A stretch of 64,000 nucleotides of DNA from an uncultured Hungatella sp. (lineage in GTDB: Bacteria; Bacillota; Clostridia; Lachnospirales; Lachnospiraceae): contig CAJUPP010000002.1 in the NCBI GenBank assembly GCA_910588325.1, positions 1-64,000 of the forward strand, given 5' to 3'. The notes under the pieces are model-generated. The model saw only the letters and a program-made list of their open reading frames with translations. It had not been told where the DNA came from and did no database searches. Position numbers and translations under genes: made by a program. Within the stretch, counting starts at the first letter, position 1. The number at the start of each line of letters is the position of its first letter. Below are positions 25,870 to 34,297 of the stretch, one piece after another.

Positions 25870-27249
25870 TTATGAATAAATACTGCCTGTAATATGAATT
25901 TCTTCATCTGATGTATTGTCTATATACACACAATATGTTTTATTAGCACTTACACTAAATCGATGAGATACCATACCATAGGACGAAGTCACAGACTTAC
26001 CATTTACCGATACCTTAAAAAAATCTGTCTCAAATTCTCCGGAAACAAAAACTCTTAAATATGAAGAATCCGAATTTACACAGATAGCCGCACAATCCCC
26101 CGGTTGAATATATTCATCCAAAGAATTATTAATCCGTAAATCCATAACAACATATTTCACATGATTCCGAATCATAGGCTGCTCATCTTCCTCAATAAAC
26201 TGAATAGCCTCCTCCTCTTCAATATAGGGGTCTTTATAAGACAGTACAAACTCATTCTGAAGTTTCAATCCTCCTATCGTAGCACCATAAATAATAGTCG
26301 GGAATAAAAGAACATATCCTATTGATATAACTGCCATTCTCCTTATATTTTTCTTTATGTTCTGATTCATCATATTTTTAATTCTCCTCTCAACCTTCTC
26401 TTTCTTGTTGCTGTTTATAAAAGAACTTTGAATAACCGGATTCCTGTATATGTTACCAGACAACAATTTCAAATACATTTCCACGTAAGCCTTTCTTTGT
26501 TCCTTTGTAGCATCTTTCAACACTTCCCTATCACAATCTAATTCACAATACTCCGATAAAAAATTTAAAAAATAACACACGAACGGATGAAACCAATAAA
26601 TGACCCTTATCACCATACCCAATCGTTTAAACAATATATGTTTTCTTTTTAAATGTACAAGTTCATGGGTGACAGCCAAAACAAGTTGCTCATTGGTTAA
26701 ATCCATATCCCCAAACAAAAGTATGTAATTTTTCATTTTTATAAGCATTGGGGATGTAACTGCTTCATTATAACACACAAAAACCGGCTTTTTTATAGAT
26801 AAATCTTGTTTCACCCTGTTTACAGTATGTAAAACAGTTTCATCTGTTACTCTTTTACTTCCAATTATTATATTTTTATAAAATCTAAAAACATCAATTC
26901 CTAACTTCACCAAAGTAGCTGCAATTCCTGCCAACCATCCGTAAAAGATAATCCATACATAGGGGCGATATGAATAAAATCTTTTCAAAATAGAATATTT
27001 CTCTCTGTAAATAAGTATTACACTTGGCTGCTCCTCCCCTATAGGCAATATTTCACGCTTTAATATGGAATACAATAAAAGTAACGTCAAAATCATCAAC
27101 GGAACGGTTAATAAAATCACTCCTAATTTTATCAACCCATATATCCAGGTATGGGCATATTGCTCCTTACGAGCCACTATTATCAAAAATAACATCATTA
27201 ACATAATAGTAATCGATGCCGACATCATCAAGGTAATAAAATAAATCAT
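25870..27249 (-). CDS. BlaR1/MecR1-like M56 membrane metalloprotease sensor
   Basis: 459 residues. Transmembrane segments at about 4-26, 37-62, 95-116 and 306-326. The M56 zinc motif HELVH is at 195-199, preceded by LVLAVT and followed by a second-site region YCELDCDREVL. Classical BlaR1 has a penicillin-binding sensor outside; here the C-terminal 130 residues are a short beta-rich domain without SxxK, so the signal is something else. It overlaps the BlaI-like gene by 4 nt. By analogy, sensing triggers cleavage that inactivates the repressor. Confidence 0.85.
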   Translation of the reverse strand: MIYFITLMMSASITIMLMMLFLIIVARKEQYAHTWIYGLIKLGVILLTVPLMILTLLLLYSILKREILPIGEEQPSVILIYREKYSILKRFYSYRPYVWIIFYGWLAGIAATLVKLGIDVFRFYKNIIIGSKRVTDETVLHTVNRVKQDLSIKKPVFVCYNEAVTSPMLIKMKNYILLFGDMDLTNEQLVLAVTHELVHLKRKHILFKRLGMVIRVIYWFHPFVCYFLNFLSEYCELDCDREVLKDATKEQRKAYVEMYLKLLSGNIYRNPVIQSSFINSNKKEKVERRIKNMMNQNIKKNIRRMAVISIGYVLLFPTIIYGATIGGLKLQNEFVLSYKDPYIEEEEAIQFIEEDEQPMIRNHVKYVVMDLRINNSLDEYIQPGDCAAICVNSDSSYLRVFVSGEFETDFFKVSVNGKSVTSSYGMVSHRFSVSANKTYCVYIDNTSDEEIHITGSIYS

Positions 27250-27632
27250 TCTGTATCACCTAATTCTTTCTCTAAATCTTTCAACCATTCCCTGACATTC
27301 TCTAATTCCCTCTCATTCAGAGACTCCCTCCCGCAAAAATTAGCCAAAATCATTTCCAAGGACTGCCCATATGTCTTACTCAGATTATTATTAATAAGAA
27401 ACTGTTCATATTCTAATTTGGAAATAGATGGCTTATAATAAAAATTACGCCCTTCCCTTCTTGAAATCAGAAACCCCTTCTTTGTCAGTTTATATAGAAA
27501 AAATGAAATATTACTGCCGCTTTTTCCTTTTTTAGAAAACTCCTCTACCAGATCTTTTTTACATTTTTCTCCATCAGAAGCCCAAAAAAAGCTCATAAAT
27601 TCAAGTTCTGCAGCAGCTAGTGTATTCTTCAA
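27246..27632 (-). CDS. BlaI/MecI-family transcriptional repressor
   Basis: 128 residues. Winged helix at about residues 5-70 (LAAAELEFMSFFWASDGEKC ... GSNISFFLYKLTKKGFLISRREGRNFYYKP, given as its two ends) and a dimerisation helix region ending REWLKDLEKELGD. It is the DNA-binding partner of the M56 protease and almost certainly controls the divergent promoters at 27665-27731. GAGGTG lies about 6 nt before the ATG. Confidence 0.88.
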   Translation of the reverse strand: MKNTLAAAELEFMSFFWASDGEKCKKDLVEEFSKKGKSGSNISFFLYKLTKKGFLISRREGRNFYYKPSISKLEYEQFLINNNLSKTYGQSLEMILANFCGRESLNERELENVREWLKDLEKELGDTE

Positions 27633-27668
27633 ATTTATTCACCTCCCTCAAATAATAATTTATAACAG

Positions 27669-27728
27669 ATTAGCATTTTTGTATTATTTTGTCAATTAAC
27701 TATTGACTAATTAGCATTTTTATATTAT
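27669..27728. promoter_or_regulatory. Divergent promoters with direct-repeat candidate operators
   Basis: ATTAGCATTTTTgTATTAT at 27669-27687 and the same 19-mer with one change at 27710-27728 are direct repeats 41 bp apart. The plus-strand promoter is TTGACT (27703-27708), 17-nt spacer, TATAAT (27726-27731), reading to the secreted-protein gene. The minus-strand promoter is TTGACA (27695-27690), 17-nt spacer, TAATCT, reading to the BlaI-like gene. One repeat overlaps each promoter, which suggests joint repression. The motif is unlike the TACAnnTGTA operator of BlaI/MecI. Confidence 0.6.
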
Positions 27729-27815
27729 AATACTAAATAATTAATAATTATATTAAAAGAGGTGATTCCATTGTTTTAAATCAAATTTTATATAATAAAA
27801 ATACAAGGAGGATAT

Positions 27816-28115
27816 ATGATGAAAAATATTCATAAAAAAATAGCTGTTAGTTTAATGACATTTATATTACTTATTTCAAGCGCGATGCCTGCTTTAGCAT
27901 TTGACTATAATCAAAATAACTGTCCACATAAAAAATATCATAATACTATTGATAACGATTATGTAGAACTCTATAATGAAATAATTCCTGATTATTCTGT
28001 TGGACAATTTCATGTTATTTCGTATTATTATTGTAAAAGCTGTGGATTTGCTTGGGATATCAACGATCAATATATTGGTCAATTGAATATAGAATTACCT
28101 AAACAAGATAAATAA
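27816..28115 (+). CDS. Small secreted protein, unknown function
   Basis: 99 residues. A signal peptide (MMKNIHKKIAVSLMTFILL, then ISSAMPALA) is cut after ALA, leaving about 70 residues. The mature part has NCPHKKYHN and YYYCKSCGF, a CxH...CxxC arrangement that might bind a metal. AAGGAGGATAT gives the ribosome site. It is divergent from the BlaI/BlaR1-like pair and shares its operator region, so it is probably the regulated output or signal of that system. Confidence 0.7.
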   Translation: MMKNIHKKIAVSLMTFILLISSAMPALAFDYNQNNCPHKKYHNTIDNDYVELYNEIIPDYSVGQFHVISYYYCKSCGFAWDINDQYIGQLNIELPKQDK

Positions 28116-28423
28116 TATATTTATATAAGGCTGGTTATTAATTGACCAGCTTTATATTTCTTCATATATTTTAAAATATTACCAATTATTTCTTTTAAAT
28201 AAACAACTTTAATGTTATAATATTTAAGAAAAGTATCAGATTCAGCGTAATAAAAAAGAGCAAATATATACCCTACTCTAAATTTGATTCTTTCCTATTT
28301 GTATCAGAAAATTATTCAAACAATTTATGTTAGGGATAGTGTAGCACAAAGGAATTGCGTAGGCAAGCCACTGCGTTAGCAATTTGGTACAATATTAATA
28401 TTATAAAGTAGGAGGTGAATATC
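28116..28423. other. Intergenic region with terminator-like and AATTGC hairpins
   Basis: GCTGGT at 28130-28135 with ACCAGC at 28145-28150 forms a weak terminator after the secreted-protein gene. AATTGC at 28353-28358 with GCAATT at 28379-28384 forms a second hairpin 40 nt before the next gene. I see no gene here. Confidence 0.4.
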
Positions 28424-28945
28424 TTGTATTTTAAAGTACTCTTACTACTCACAGCATTTCTTATAATATGCATAGGCGGAATTCTCTTATTTACAGAAAT
28501 CTCCACTCGTATCACAGACTATTTCAAATGGCTCCTTTATAAAGAGAAGGCCGACGGTACTGTTTTTTCCATAAATATGGCAGAATCAACAGCCTCCCGC
28601 CGTTTCGTTGAAGAAAAGACAGGAGAACATTTCAACCCTGTAGAAGAAACACAGGACCGTAATTTTGCCTATCCTCCCTTGAAACCTGGAATTGGCGGCA
28701 GACGATTCTATCCCATTTTTCAGTGGAAATCTGGAGAAAGAGAATTTCGGGGGCATTATCCATACCTTGGGCCAAAGGACAGATGGAAGGCCGGAGATAC
28801 TATTGAAGTTCACTATTCTGCAAGAAAACCATGGAACTATGCAGTAAAAGATATTCGCATGTGGCGTTTTGCCTGTATCTGCTGTATCATGGATCTGGCA
28901 GTCATTGGTGCAGGAATTCTTTTGATCTTTAACATGATTTCATAA
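28424..28945 (+). CDS. DUF3592-like membrane protein
   Basis: 173 residues from a TTG start (28424) that is 7 nt after AGGAGGTGA; the GTG at 28415 lies inside that ribosome site. Two transmembrane helices, at about residues 2-22 and 145-168, flank an extracytoplasmic or cytoplasmic domain with FYPIFQW and a DTIEVHYSARKPWNYAV strand, which resembles DUF3592. First of three consecutive genes of unknown function on the same strand. Confidence 0.65.
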   Translation: MYFKVLLLLTAFLIICIGGILLFTEISTRITDYFKWLLYKEKADGTVFSINMAESTASRRFVEEKTGEHFNPVEETQDRNFAYPPLKPGIGGRRFYPIFQWKSGEREFRGHYPYLGPKDRWKAGDTIEVHYSARKPWNYAVKDIRMWRFACICCIMDLAVIGAGILLIFNMIS

Positions 28946-28951
28946 TCCCCC

Positions 28952-29545
28952 ATGCCGCATGAAATAATGAGGAAAACATATAGAATGAAGCATTTTAAAA
29001 TTTACTATATAATCCCAATATTGATTATCATAGGGATTGGCATCGCCGCCTTATTCCGTATGCATAACCAGCCTGTCAGAAATGCTGAAAAAATTCTGAC
29101 AGCTATGCTGAATCTCCCGGCCGAACCCATAAAAGAGGCTTACGGCACTATGGATACAGTGGTGGATGATATTGTCAAAAACTCACAGAAGCCAGATATT
29201 TTCTCACCGGATGACGCACTTATAAAACATGTATATGAGGAAATGTTTGGAGACATAGTATCAGACAGTTTTATTGAAGACTGCATCCGCCTGGACAATA
29301 TTGCTTTTCTCCACTATCGGGCCATGGAGCAGGGAACTTCAGCTGCGCTTCAGGAATTAAATATAGCAAGAACGAACCAAAAAGATATCATGACCTACGA
29401 GGCGGAACTGCTGGTTCACACTTCCGGGACAGACGAAAAACAAATTCAGATAACAGGACAAATTCAATTAGACAGCAATAGAAAAATACATGCCGTCCAT
29501 GTAAACGGACAAGAATTGCTGCGTATCCTGGAGACGCAAAACTAA
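28952..29545 (+). CDS. Membrane-anchored protein, unknown function
   Basis: Up to 197 residues; starts at 28952, 28967 and 28985 are all possible and none has a strong ribosome site (GAGG is 12 nt before 28985). One transmembrane helix (IYYIIPILIIIGIGIAALF) is followed by an outside domain with a helical part and a strand-rich end (TYEAELLVHTSGTDEKQIQI). The shape recalls small lipoprotein-like DUF5105 proteins, but I do not identify it. It lies 6 nt after the DUF3592-like gene. Confidence 0.55.
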   Translation: MPHEIMRKTYRMKHFKIYYIIPILIIIGIGIAALFRMHNQPVRNAEKILTAMLNLPAEPIKEAYGTMDTVVDDIVKNSQKPDIFSPDDALIKHVYEEMFGDIVSDSFIEDCIRLDNIAFLHYRAMEQGTSAALQELNIARTNQKDIMTYEAELLVHTSGTDEKQIQITGQIQLDSNRKIHAVHVNGQELLRILETQN

Positions 29546-29591
29546 ACTATCCAGAAACTATAGAAAAGGAAAAGAAAGGGGAACAACTGCC

Positions 29592-30155
29592 ATGAAAAAT
29601 ACTGCTTATCTTCCACCCCGTCCTACCTTCACCCTTCCGGAGCAGTTAGACAAATTTACCGAGGAAGCCGCGGAGGACATAAAAACTCCAAAAATAAAAG
29701 ATTTTCTTCTCTCCAGGCTAAAGGAAGATGCCTGGAACAGATACCAGAATGAATTACAGAATGGTTTTGACAAAGACCAGGCCCAGGCCCGTACCTTAAA
29801 AGACCTGGGAGATATACAAACAGTCAAAGCCCGGCTTCTAAAAGAAGCAGAAGAACAAAAAAATCAGGAAAATTCCATTTTGTGGAAGGTTCCCCTGACA
29901 GCTGCCGTCCTTTTCTCTGTCGTAGCCTGTATCAGTTTGATTTCCTGCGTCCTATATCAAATAAACGGCAGAAGTTTCCTCACAATGTTTTTCCCAGAAG
30001 ACACGCCGTCCAAAGAGATATATGGCGTCACCGGCATAACTACGTATGGAAACTTAATAGGTTCCTCTTTCCTGTGGTTATTCCTGTCCCTTCTGTGTAT
30101 AGCAATCTGCCTGGCTTTGACATTTCATTTAAAAAGGAAATACAAAACCCACTAA
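29592..30155 (+). CDS. Membrane protein with a permease-prefix-like N-terminal domain
   Basis: 187 residues. The N-terminal soluble part (about 1-95) contains RYQNELQNGFDKDQAQARTL and LGDIQTVKARLLKEA, a pattern like the permease prefix/HAAS domains. Two transmembrane helices follow at about 97-120 and 157-178. The ribosome site AAAGGGG is about 10 nt before ATG. Third gene of the unknown trio; no catalytic motif is visible. Confidence 0.55.
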   Translation: MKNTAYLPPRPTFTLPEQLDKFTEEAAEDIKTPKIKDFLLSRLKEDAWNRYQNELQNGFDKDQAQARTLKDLGDIQTVKARLLKEAEEQKNQENSILWKVPLTAAVLFSVVACISLISCVLYQINGRSFLTMFFPEDTPSKEIYGVTGITTYGNLIGSSFLWLFLSLLCIAICLALTFHLKRKYKTH

Positions 30156-30275
30156 ACCTAGTACAGTGTTGCACTAGGTATTCCTAAATTATACTTCTTG
30201 ACCGAATATATGAAATAACATATAATATAATTACAAATTCATCTTTATGTATGAAACAGTATGGAGGTATAATAG

Positions 30276-30587
30276 ATGGAAAACAGTCTGATTCAGACCA
30301 GAATCGATACAGAGTTAAAGAATGAAGCTGTAAAACTATTTGATACACTAGGACTGGATATGTCTACAGCCATAAAAATTTTCCTGAAAAAATGTCTTCA
30401 GGAAGGCGGTATCCCATTTGACATTAAAGTCAATAAAAGCACATACCAGAATCGTGAAGGAATGCAGGTAATCATGGACTTACGTAAAAGCGCGGAAGAA
30501 AATGGACTGTTAGGAATGAGTCTGGATGAAATCAATGCCGAGATTTCCGCTTCCCGTTCAGAAAGAAAATCAAAGCGGAGGGAATAA
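30276..30587 (+). CDS. RelB/DinJ-family antitoxin
   Basis: 103 residues. The N-terminal ribbon-helix-helix is typical: IQTRIDTELKNEAVKLFDTLGLDMSTAIKIFL (core RIDTELKNEA and GLDMSTAIKIFL), followed by GGIPFDI, the usual RelB/DinJ extension. The C-terminus is longer and basic. The ribosome site is GGAGGT. It ends 1 nt before the PIN toxin start, forming a type II toxin-antitoxin pair and probably repressing its own promoter. Confidence 0.88.
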   Translation: MENSLIQTRIDTELKNEAVKLFDTLGLDMSTAIKIFLKKCLQEGGIPFDIKVNKSTYQNREGMQVIMDLRKSAEENGLLGMSLDEINAEISASRSERKSKRRE

Positions 30588-30588
30588 T

Positions 30589-31008
30589 ATGTATTATGCT
30601 GTGATTGATACAAATGTCCTTGTATCTGCTTTACTTTCTGCCAGCTTTTTTAAAAGCGCTCCAGGAAAAATAGTCAGCCATATAATCACCGGAGAAATCA
30701 TCCCCGTTTATAATGAAGAGATACTGACAGAATATTATGATGTGCTAAAGCGCGACAAATTCCATTTTCCCACTGACAGAATCGAACAGTTAATAGAAGA
30801 GATAAAAAAACGAGGTATCCATGAAATACGCCTGGCATCAGGAGAATTATTCCCTGATCCGGATGATGCAGTATTTTTTGAAGTTGTACTGGCACATAGA
30901 ACTCAGGAATATACCTATCTGGTAACCGGAAATACCAGACACTTTCCCATAAAACCTTTTGTAGTAACCCCAAGGCAAATGCTGGAAATCATTGAAAACG
31001 GCTATTAA
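30589..31008 (+). CDS. PIN-domain toxin (COG1569-type)
   Basis: 139 residues from MYYAVIDTNVLVSALLS, with GGAGGG 5-6 nt upstream; an earlier in-frame ATG at 30526 lies within the antitoxin gene. PIN metal-binding acids: Asp7 in IDTNVL, Glu in YNEEILTEYYDVL, Asp in PDPDDAVFFEV and the late NTRHFP. These proteins are Mg2+-dependent RNases. Paired with a RelB/DinJ antitoxin rather than VapB, a mixed but known combination. Confidence 0.88.
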   Translation: MYYAVIDTNVLVSALLSASFFKSAPGKIVSHIITGEIIPVYNEEILTEYYDVLKRDKFHFPTDRIEQLIEEIKKRGIHEIRLASGELFPDPDDAVFFEVVLAHRTQEYTYLVTGNTRHFPIKPFVVTPRQMLEIIENGY

Positions 31009-31390
31009 AAATCACCCCGGAACTTTCCAAAAAAGCCCTGGGGTGAAATTTTTATATCTATTTTATATTCATTCTTAAACTCCTTCCACAACCTTCAAAA
31101 GCACCTTCCCAATCACAAAACTATATACATATCACAGTCTTCCCATCTTCATCAATAAACCCAATAGTTTCCCATATAATCTTATATGCTCCTCAATAAA
31201 AAATTTCCGTTAAAAAACCGTCAATCACAGGAAATCCGCTGCAAAATAAGAAAAGTACAAAAGTGATTATAGCATGTTATACTTCTCCATACTATAATTC
31301 TCACAAGCTTATCTAAGCCCCATCATCTAAGCCGGGCGGCATCTAAGCCCTAAGCCCCGGCAGAAGCGAAAGGAGAAGAATGAATGCATT
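31009..31390. other. Intergenic region: toxin terminator, repeats and a mini-ORF
   Basis: About 380 nt without a full gene. After the terminator (31012-31053) comes an AT-rich tract. At 31313-31347 the nonamer ATCTAAGCC occurs three times in a GC-rich patch. AAAGGAG then precedes a four-codon ORF at 31380-31394. Confidence 0.5.
31012..31053 (+). terminator. Terminator of the toxin-antitoxin operon
   Basis: TCACCCC (31012-31018) pairs with GGGGTGA (31040-31046), followed by AATTTTTAT. Confidence 0.75.
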
Positions 31391-32395
31391 ATGAAAGAAC
31401 CATTAAAATTTGAATTTGTTCCTATGGATTTCACAATTAAGAAAATGCCGGATGTCTCAGGCGTCGCCGTAGATTCACAGGGAAATATCTATTATACCAC
31501 CCGTATCTGCAGCGGAATGAACACTCCAGTCATTGTCATTGATAAAAATGGAACGTATCTGAGAGGCATCGGAACAGGATTAACCAAAAATGCCCACGGA
31601 CTATGTATTGACAAAGAAGACAATATCTATGTTGTAGACGGCATTCGAAACTGTATCTTTAAATTTTCCAATGAAGGAAAATTGTTAATGACTATCGGAA
31701 CACCGGACAGCCCCTGTGACAATGGCTGCATCAACTATGATTTCCGTACCATCAGATACAGCAGCGATTCCTTCAATCATCCGGCAAAAATTGATGTAAC
31801 CGACGACGGAGACCTTTATATTGCAGACGGATATGGAAACGCACGGGTTCATCACTATTCCAAAGACGGCAGAAGGCTGCATTCCTGGGGAGAGCCGGGA
31901 AACGGGCCAGGACAGTTTCAGGTAGTTCACGGAATCGGAATTGACCATTCAAACAACGACATTTACGTGTGCGACAGAGAAAATGAACGGATTCAAATTT
32001 TCGATGGAGACGGTAACTTAAAAAATATCTGGAATGATATCTGGCGGCCTGCTGATGTCTGCATTAAAGATAATTACGTATATGTTGCAGAATTAGGGGA
32101 ATTAATGTTCATTGACAATGTACTTTATGAACCCGGCACCCGGCGCCACCATTCCCAGGTACGGGTATTCGACAAACAGGGCAATGAAGTATCACAGATT
32201 GGTACAGAAGACAGCGGCCAGGCAGGAAGCTTTTTTACTGCACACGGAATTTGTCTTGACCATGAGGATAATATTCTGGTTGGAGAAGTTAACATTCCAT
32301 ACGGAGATATCTGGACCGTATATCCCGAAGGAAAGGGAATGTCAGGAGGCTTTCATCCTTTCCTTCAGAAATTCCGCCGTATAAAACAAGAATAA
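31391..32395 (+). CDS. NHL-repeat beta-propeller protein
   Basis: 334 residues built of repeated strands such as VSGVAVDSQGNIYYT, AHGLCIDKEDNIYVVDG, PAKIDVTDDGDLYIADG and VHGIGIDHSNNDIYVCD, i.e. NHL/SMP-30-like blades. No signal peptide, so probably cytoplasmic. No enzyme motif is seen; propellers of this type include peptidyl-alpha-hydroxyglycine lyases and sugar lactonases, and in a sugar operon a lactonase- or lyase-like role is possible. Its ATG overlaps the TGA of a four-codon upstream ORF that carries the only good ribosome site. First gene of the AKR/ABC operon. Confidence 0.8.
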   Translation: MKEPLKFEFVPMDFTIKKMPDVSGVAVDSQGNIYYTTRICSGMNTPVIVIDKNGTYLRGIGTGLTKNAHGLCIDKEDNIYVVDGIRNCIFKFSNEGKLLMTIGTPDSPCDNGCINYDFRTIRYSSDSFNHPAKIDVTDDGDLYIADGYGNARVHHYSKDGRRLHSWGEPGNGPGQFQVVHGIGIDHSNNDIYVCDRENERIQIFDGDGNLKNIWNDIWRPADVCIKDNYVYVAELGELMFIDNVLYEPGTRRHHSQVRVFDKQGNEVSQIGTEDSGQAGSFFTAHGICLDHEDNILVGEVNIPYGDIWTVYPEGKGMSGGFHPFLQKFRRIKQE

Positions 32396-32441
32396 ACTGC
32401 TGCGACCGGCGGCAGAACTTTAAAGAAAAGAAGGAGAATCT

Positions 32442-33356
32442 ATGAAACAAATCCGTTTGGGAGGGATCCTGCCCGTAAGCTCCATTTCTCTCGGCTGCAT
32501 GCGCATGGAGCAGCTTTCTGTCAAAGAAGCTGCCGGTTTAATCCATACGGCGCTGGAGCAGGGAATCAATTTTTTCGAGCACGCTGATATCTATGGCCAA
32601 GGAAAGTCAGAGGAAATCTTTGCAAAAGCTTTCCATATGAATGCAGCGGTCCGTGAAACCATATATTTACAGACAAAATGCGGTATCTGCAATGGTTATT
32701 ATGACTTTTCAACAGAGCATATCGTTCAATCTGTGGAAAACAGTTTAAAACGTCTTCAAACCGAATATGTAGATACTCTGCTGTTGCACCGTCCGGATAC
32801 GCTTATGGAGCCTGAACAGGTAGCGGAAGCCTTTGACCTGCTTCATCAAAGCGGAAAAGTCCGCTGCTTCGGAGTCAGCAACTGTAACCCTATGCAGATA
32901 GAGCTTCTTCAAAAATATATACGTTATCCCCTAATTATCAACCAGCTTCAGCTGAGTGCGGCACATACCTGTATGCTGGATTCCGGTATTCATGTAAATA
33001 CCAAAAGAGAAGAAGCCATAATGCGGGATGGAAGCGTTTTAGAATACTGCCGCCTGAAAGATATCTCTATTCAAGCCTGGTCCCCGTTCCAATACGGCAT
33101 GTTTGAAGGCGTATTTTTAGACAATGATAAGTTCAGGCAGCTGAATCAGGTTTTAAAACAGATTGCAGCCATTTATCATGTAACGCCATCGGCAATAGCG
33201 GCAGCTTTTATCTTAAGGCATCCTGCCAGGATTCAGGTAATCGCAGGAACCACAAAACCAGAACGTCTGATAGATATCTGCAAGGCAGATACATGCTTTC
33301 TTACACGGCAGGAATGGTATGAAATATATCGTGCTGCAGGACATGATTTACCATAG
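32442..33356 (+). CDS. Aldo/keto reductase
   Basis: 304 residues, (beta/alpha)8 NADPH oxidoreductase. Catalytic residues Asp, Tyr, Lys and His are in FFEHADIYGQG, LQTKCGI and LLLHRPD. The late motif PSAIAAAFILRHPARIQVIAG is the cofactor-binding region. It resembles YdhF-like AKRs that reduce sugars. The ribosome site is AAGGAG. Together with the NHL protein it may modify the sugar imported by the following transporter; substrate unknown. Confidence 0.92.
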   Translation: MKQIRLGGILPVSSISLGCMRMEQLSVKEAAGLIHTALEQGINFFEHADIYGQGKSEEIFAKAFHMNAAVRETIYLQTKCGICNGYYDFSTEHIVQSVENSLKRLQTEYVDTLLLHRPDTLMEPEQVAEAFDLLHQSGKVRCFGVSNCNPMQIELLQKYIRYPLIINQLQLSAAHTCMLDSGIHVNTKREEAIMRDGSVLEYCRLKDISIQAWSPFQYGMFEGVFLDNDKFRQLNQVLKQIAAIYHVTPSAIAAAFILRHPARIQVIAGTTKPERLIDICKADTCFLTRQEWYEIYRAAGHDLP

Positions 33357-33368
33357 AAAAAGGAAGTG

Positions 33369-34283
33369 ATGAAAATTAAATCCAAACTCTTTATTCAAAT
33401 AAAAAGAAAACGCTGGCTGTATATCATGCTGATTCCCGGAATTATTTACTATGCCATATTCCGGTTTGCACCCATGCTGGGACTAGTTTCCGCATTTCAA
33501 AATTATCAACCCTTTTTAGGGTTTGCCAAAAGCCCATGGGTAGGATTTTCCCATTTTCAAAGATTCTTCCATGAACCCATGTTCTGGACACTGCTGCGCA
33601 ACACCCTGATTTTGGGATGCATGAATATCCTTTTGTTTTTCCCTCTTCCCATTATCCTGGCACTGCTGATCAATGAATTAAAGCATTCTTATTACAAAAA
33701 TGTGATACAGACCATTGTCTACATTCCACATTTAGTTTCATGGGTGGTAGTGGCATCTTTAACCTATACATTTTTTACTACGGAAGGAGGCCTGGTAAAC
33801 GAAATCTTACTATCTATAAATAAGAATCCCATAAATCCTCTTCTTTCTGAAACAGCGTTCCGCCCTATGATTCTTCTACAGCTTATATGGAAAGAAGCCG
33901 GCTGGGGGACAATCCTGTTTTTGTCTGCCATTGCCAGCATTGACCCGATTCTCTATGAAGCCGCCAGAATCGACGGGGCCGGACGCTGGCAGCAGGTAAA
34001 ATATCTGACGTTTCCAGGTATCAAAAGCACGGTTGTCACCATGCTAATCCTGCGTATCGGACAGTTTCTGGATACCGGCTTTGAACAGATTATGCTTATG
34101 CTCAATTCTGTCAACCGCAATGCAGGTGAAGTTTTTGATACATATATTTATGAAATGGGCATTAAAGGCGGACAGTTCAGCTATTCCGCTTCCGTCGGGC
34201 TGTTTAAATCCGTCATAGCGTTAACTCTTGTTTTGATGGCAAATACTATTGCAAAAAAATTGGGTGAAGAAGGACTTTACTAG
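33369..34283 (+). CDS. Sugar ABC transporter permease, LplB type
   Basis: 304 residues from MKIKSKLFIQIKRKR; AAAGGAA is 5 nt before the ATG, and a GTG one codon earlier is less likely. Six transmembrane helices; the N-terminal YIMLIPGIIYYAIFRFAPM and the EAA loop LYEAARIDGAGRWQQVKYLTFP are typical of LplB-like permeases of complex-polysaccharide importers. Confidence 0.92.
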   Translation: MKIKSKLFIQIKRKRWLYIMLIPGIIYYAIFRFAPMLGLVSAFQNYQPFLGFAKSPWVGFSHFQRFFHEPMFWTLLRNTLILGCMNILLFFPLPIILALLINELKHSYYKNVIQTIVYIPHLVSWVVVASLTYTFFTTEGGLVNEILLSINKNPINPLLSETAFRPMILLQLIWKEAGWGTILFLSAIASIDPILYEAARIDGAGRWQQVKYLTFPGIKSTVVTMLILRIGQFLDTGFEQIMLMLNSVNRNAGEVFDTYIYEMGIKGGQFSYSASVGLFKSVIALTLVLMANTIAKKLGEEGLY

Positions 34284-34297
34284 AGGAGGAACATACA

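Noticed and set aside
27669..27728. Standard BlaI/MecI operator
   Set aside because: No TACAnnTGTA palindrome is present; the direct repeats are reported as a candidate instead.
31313..31347. Three ATCTAAGCC units as a CRISPR array
   Set aside because: Units are too short and irregularly spaced, with no spacers or cas genes.
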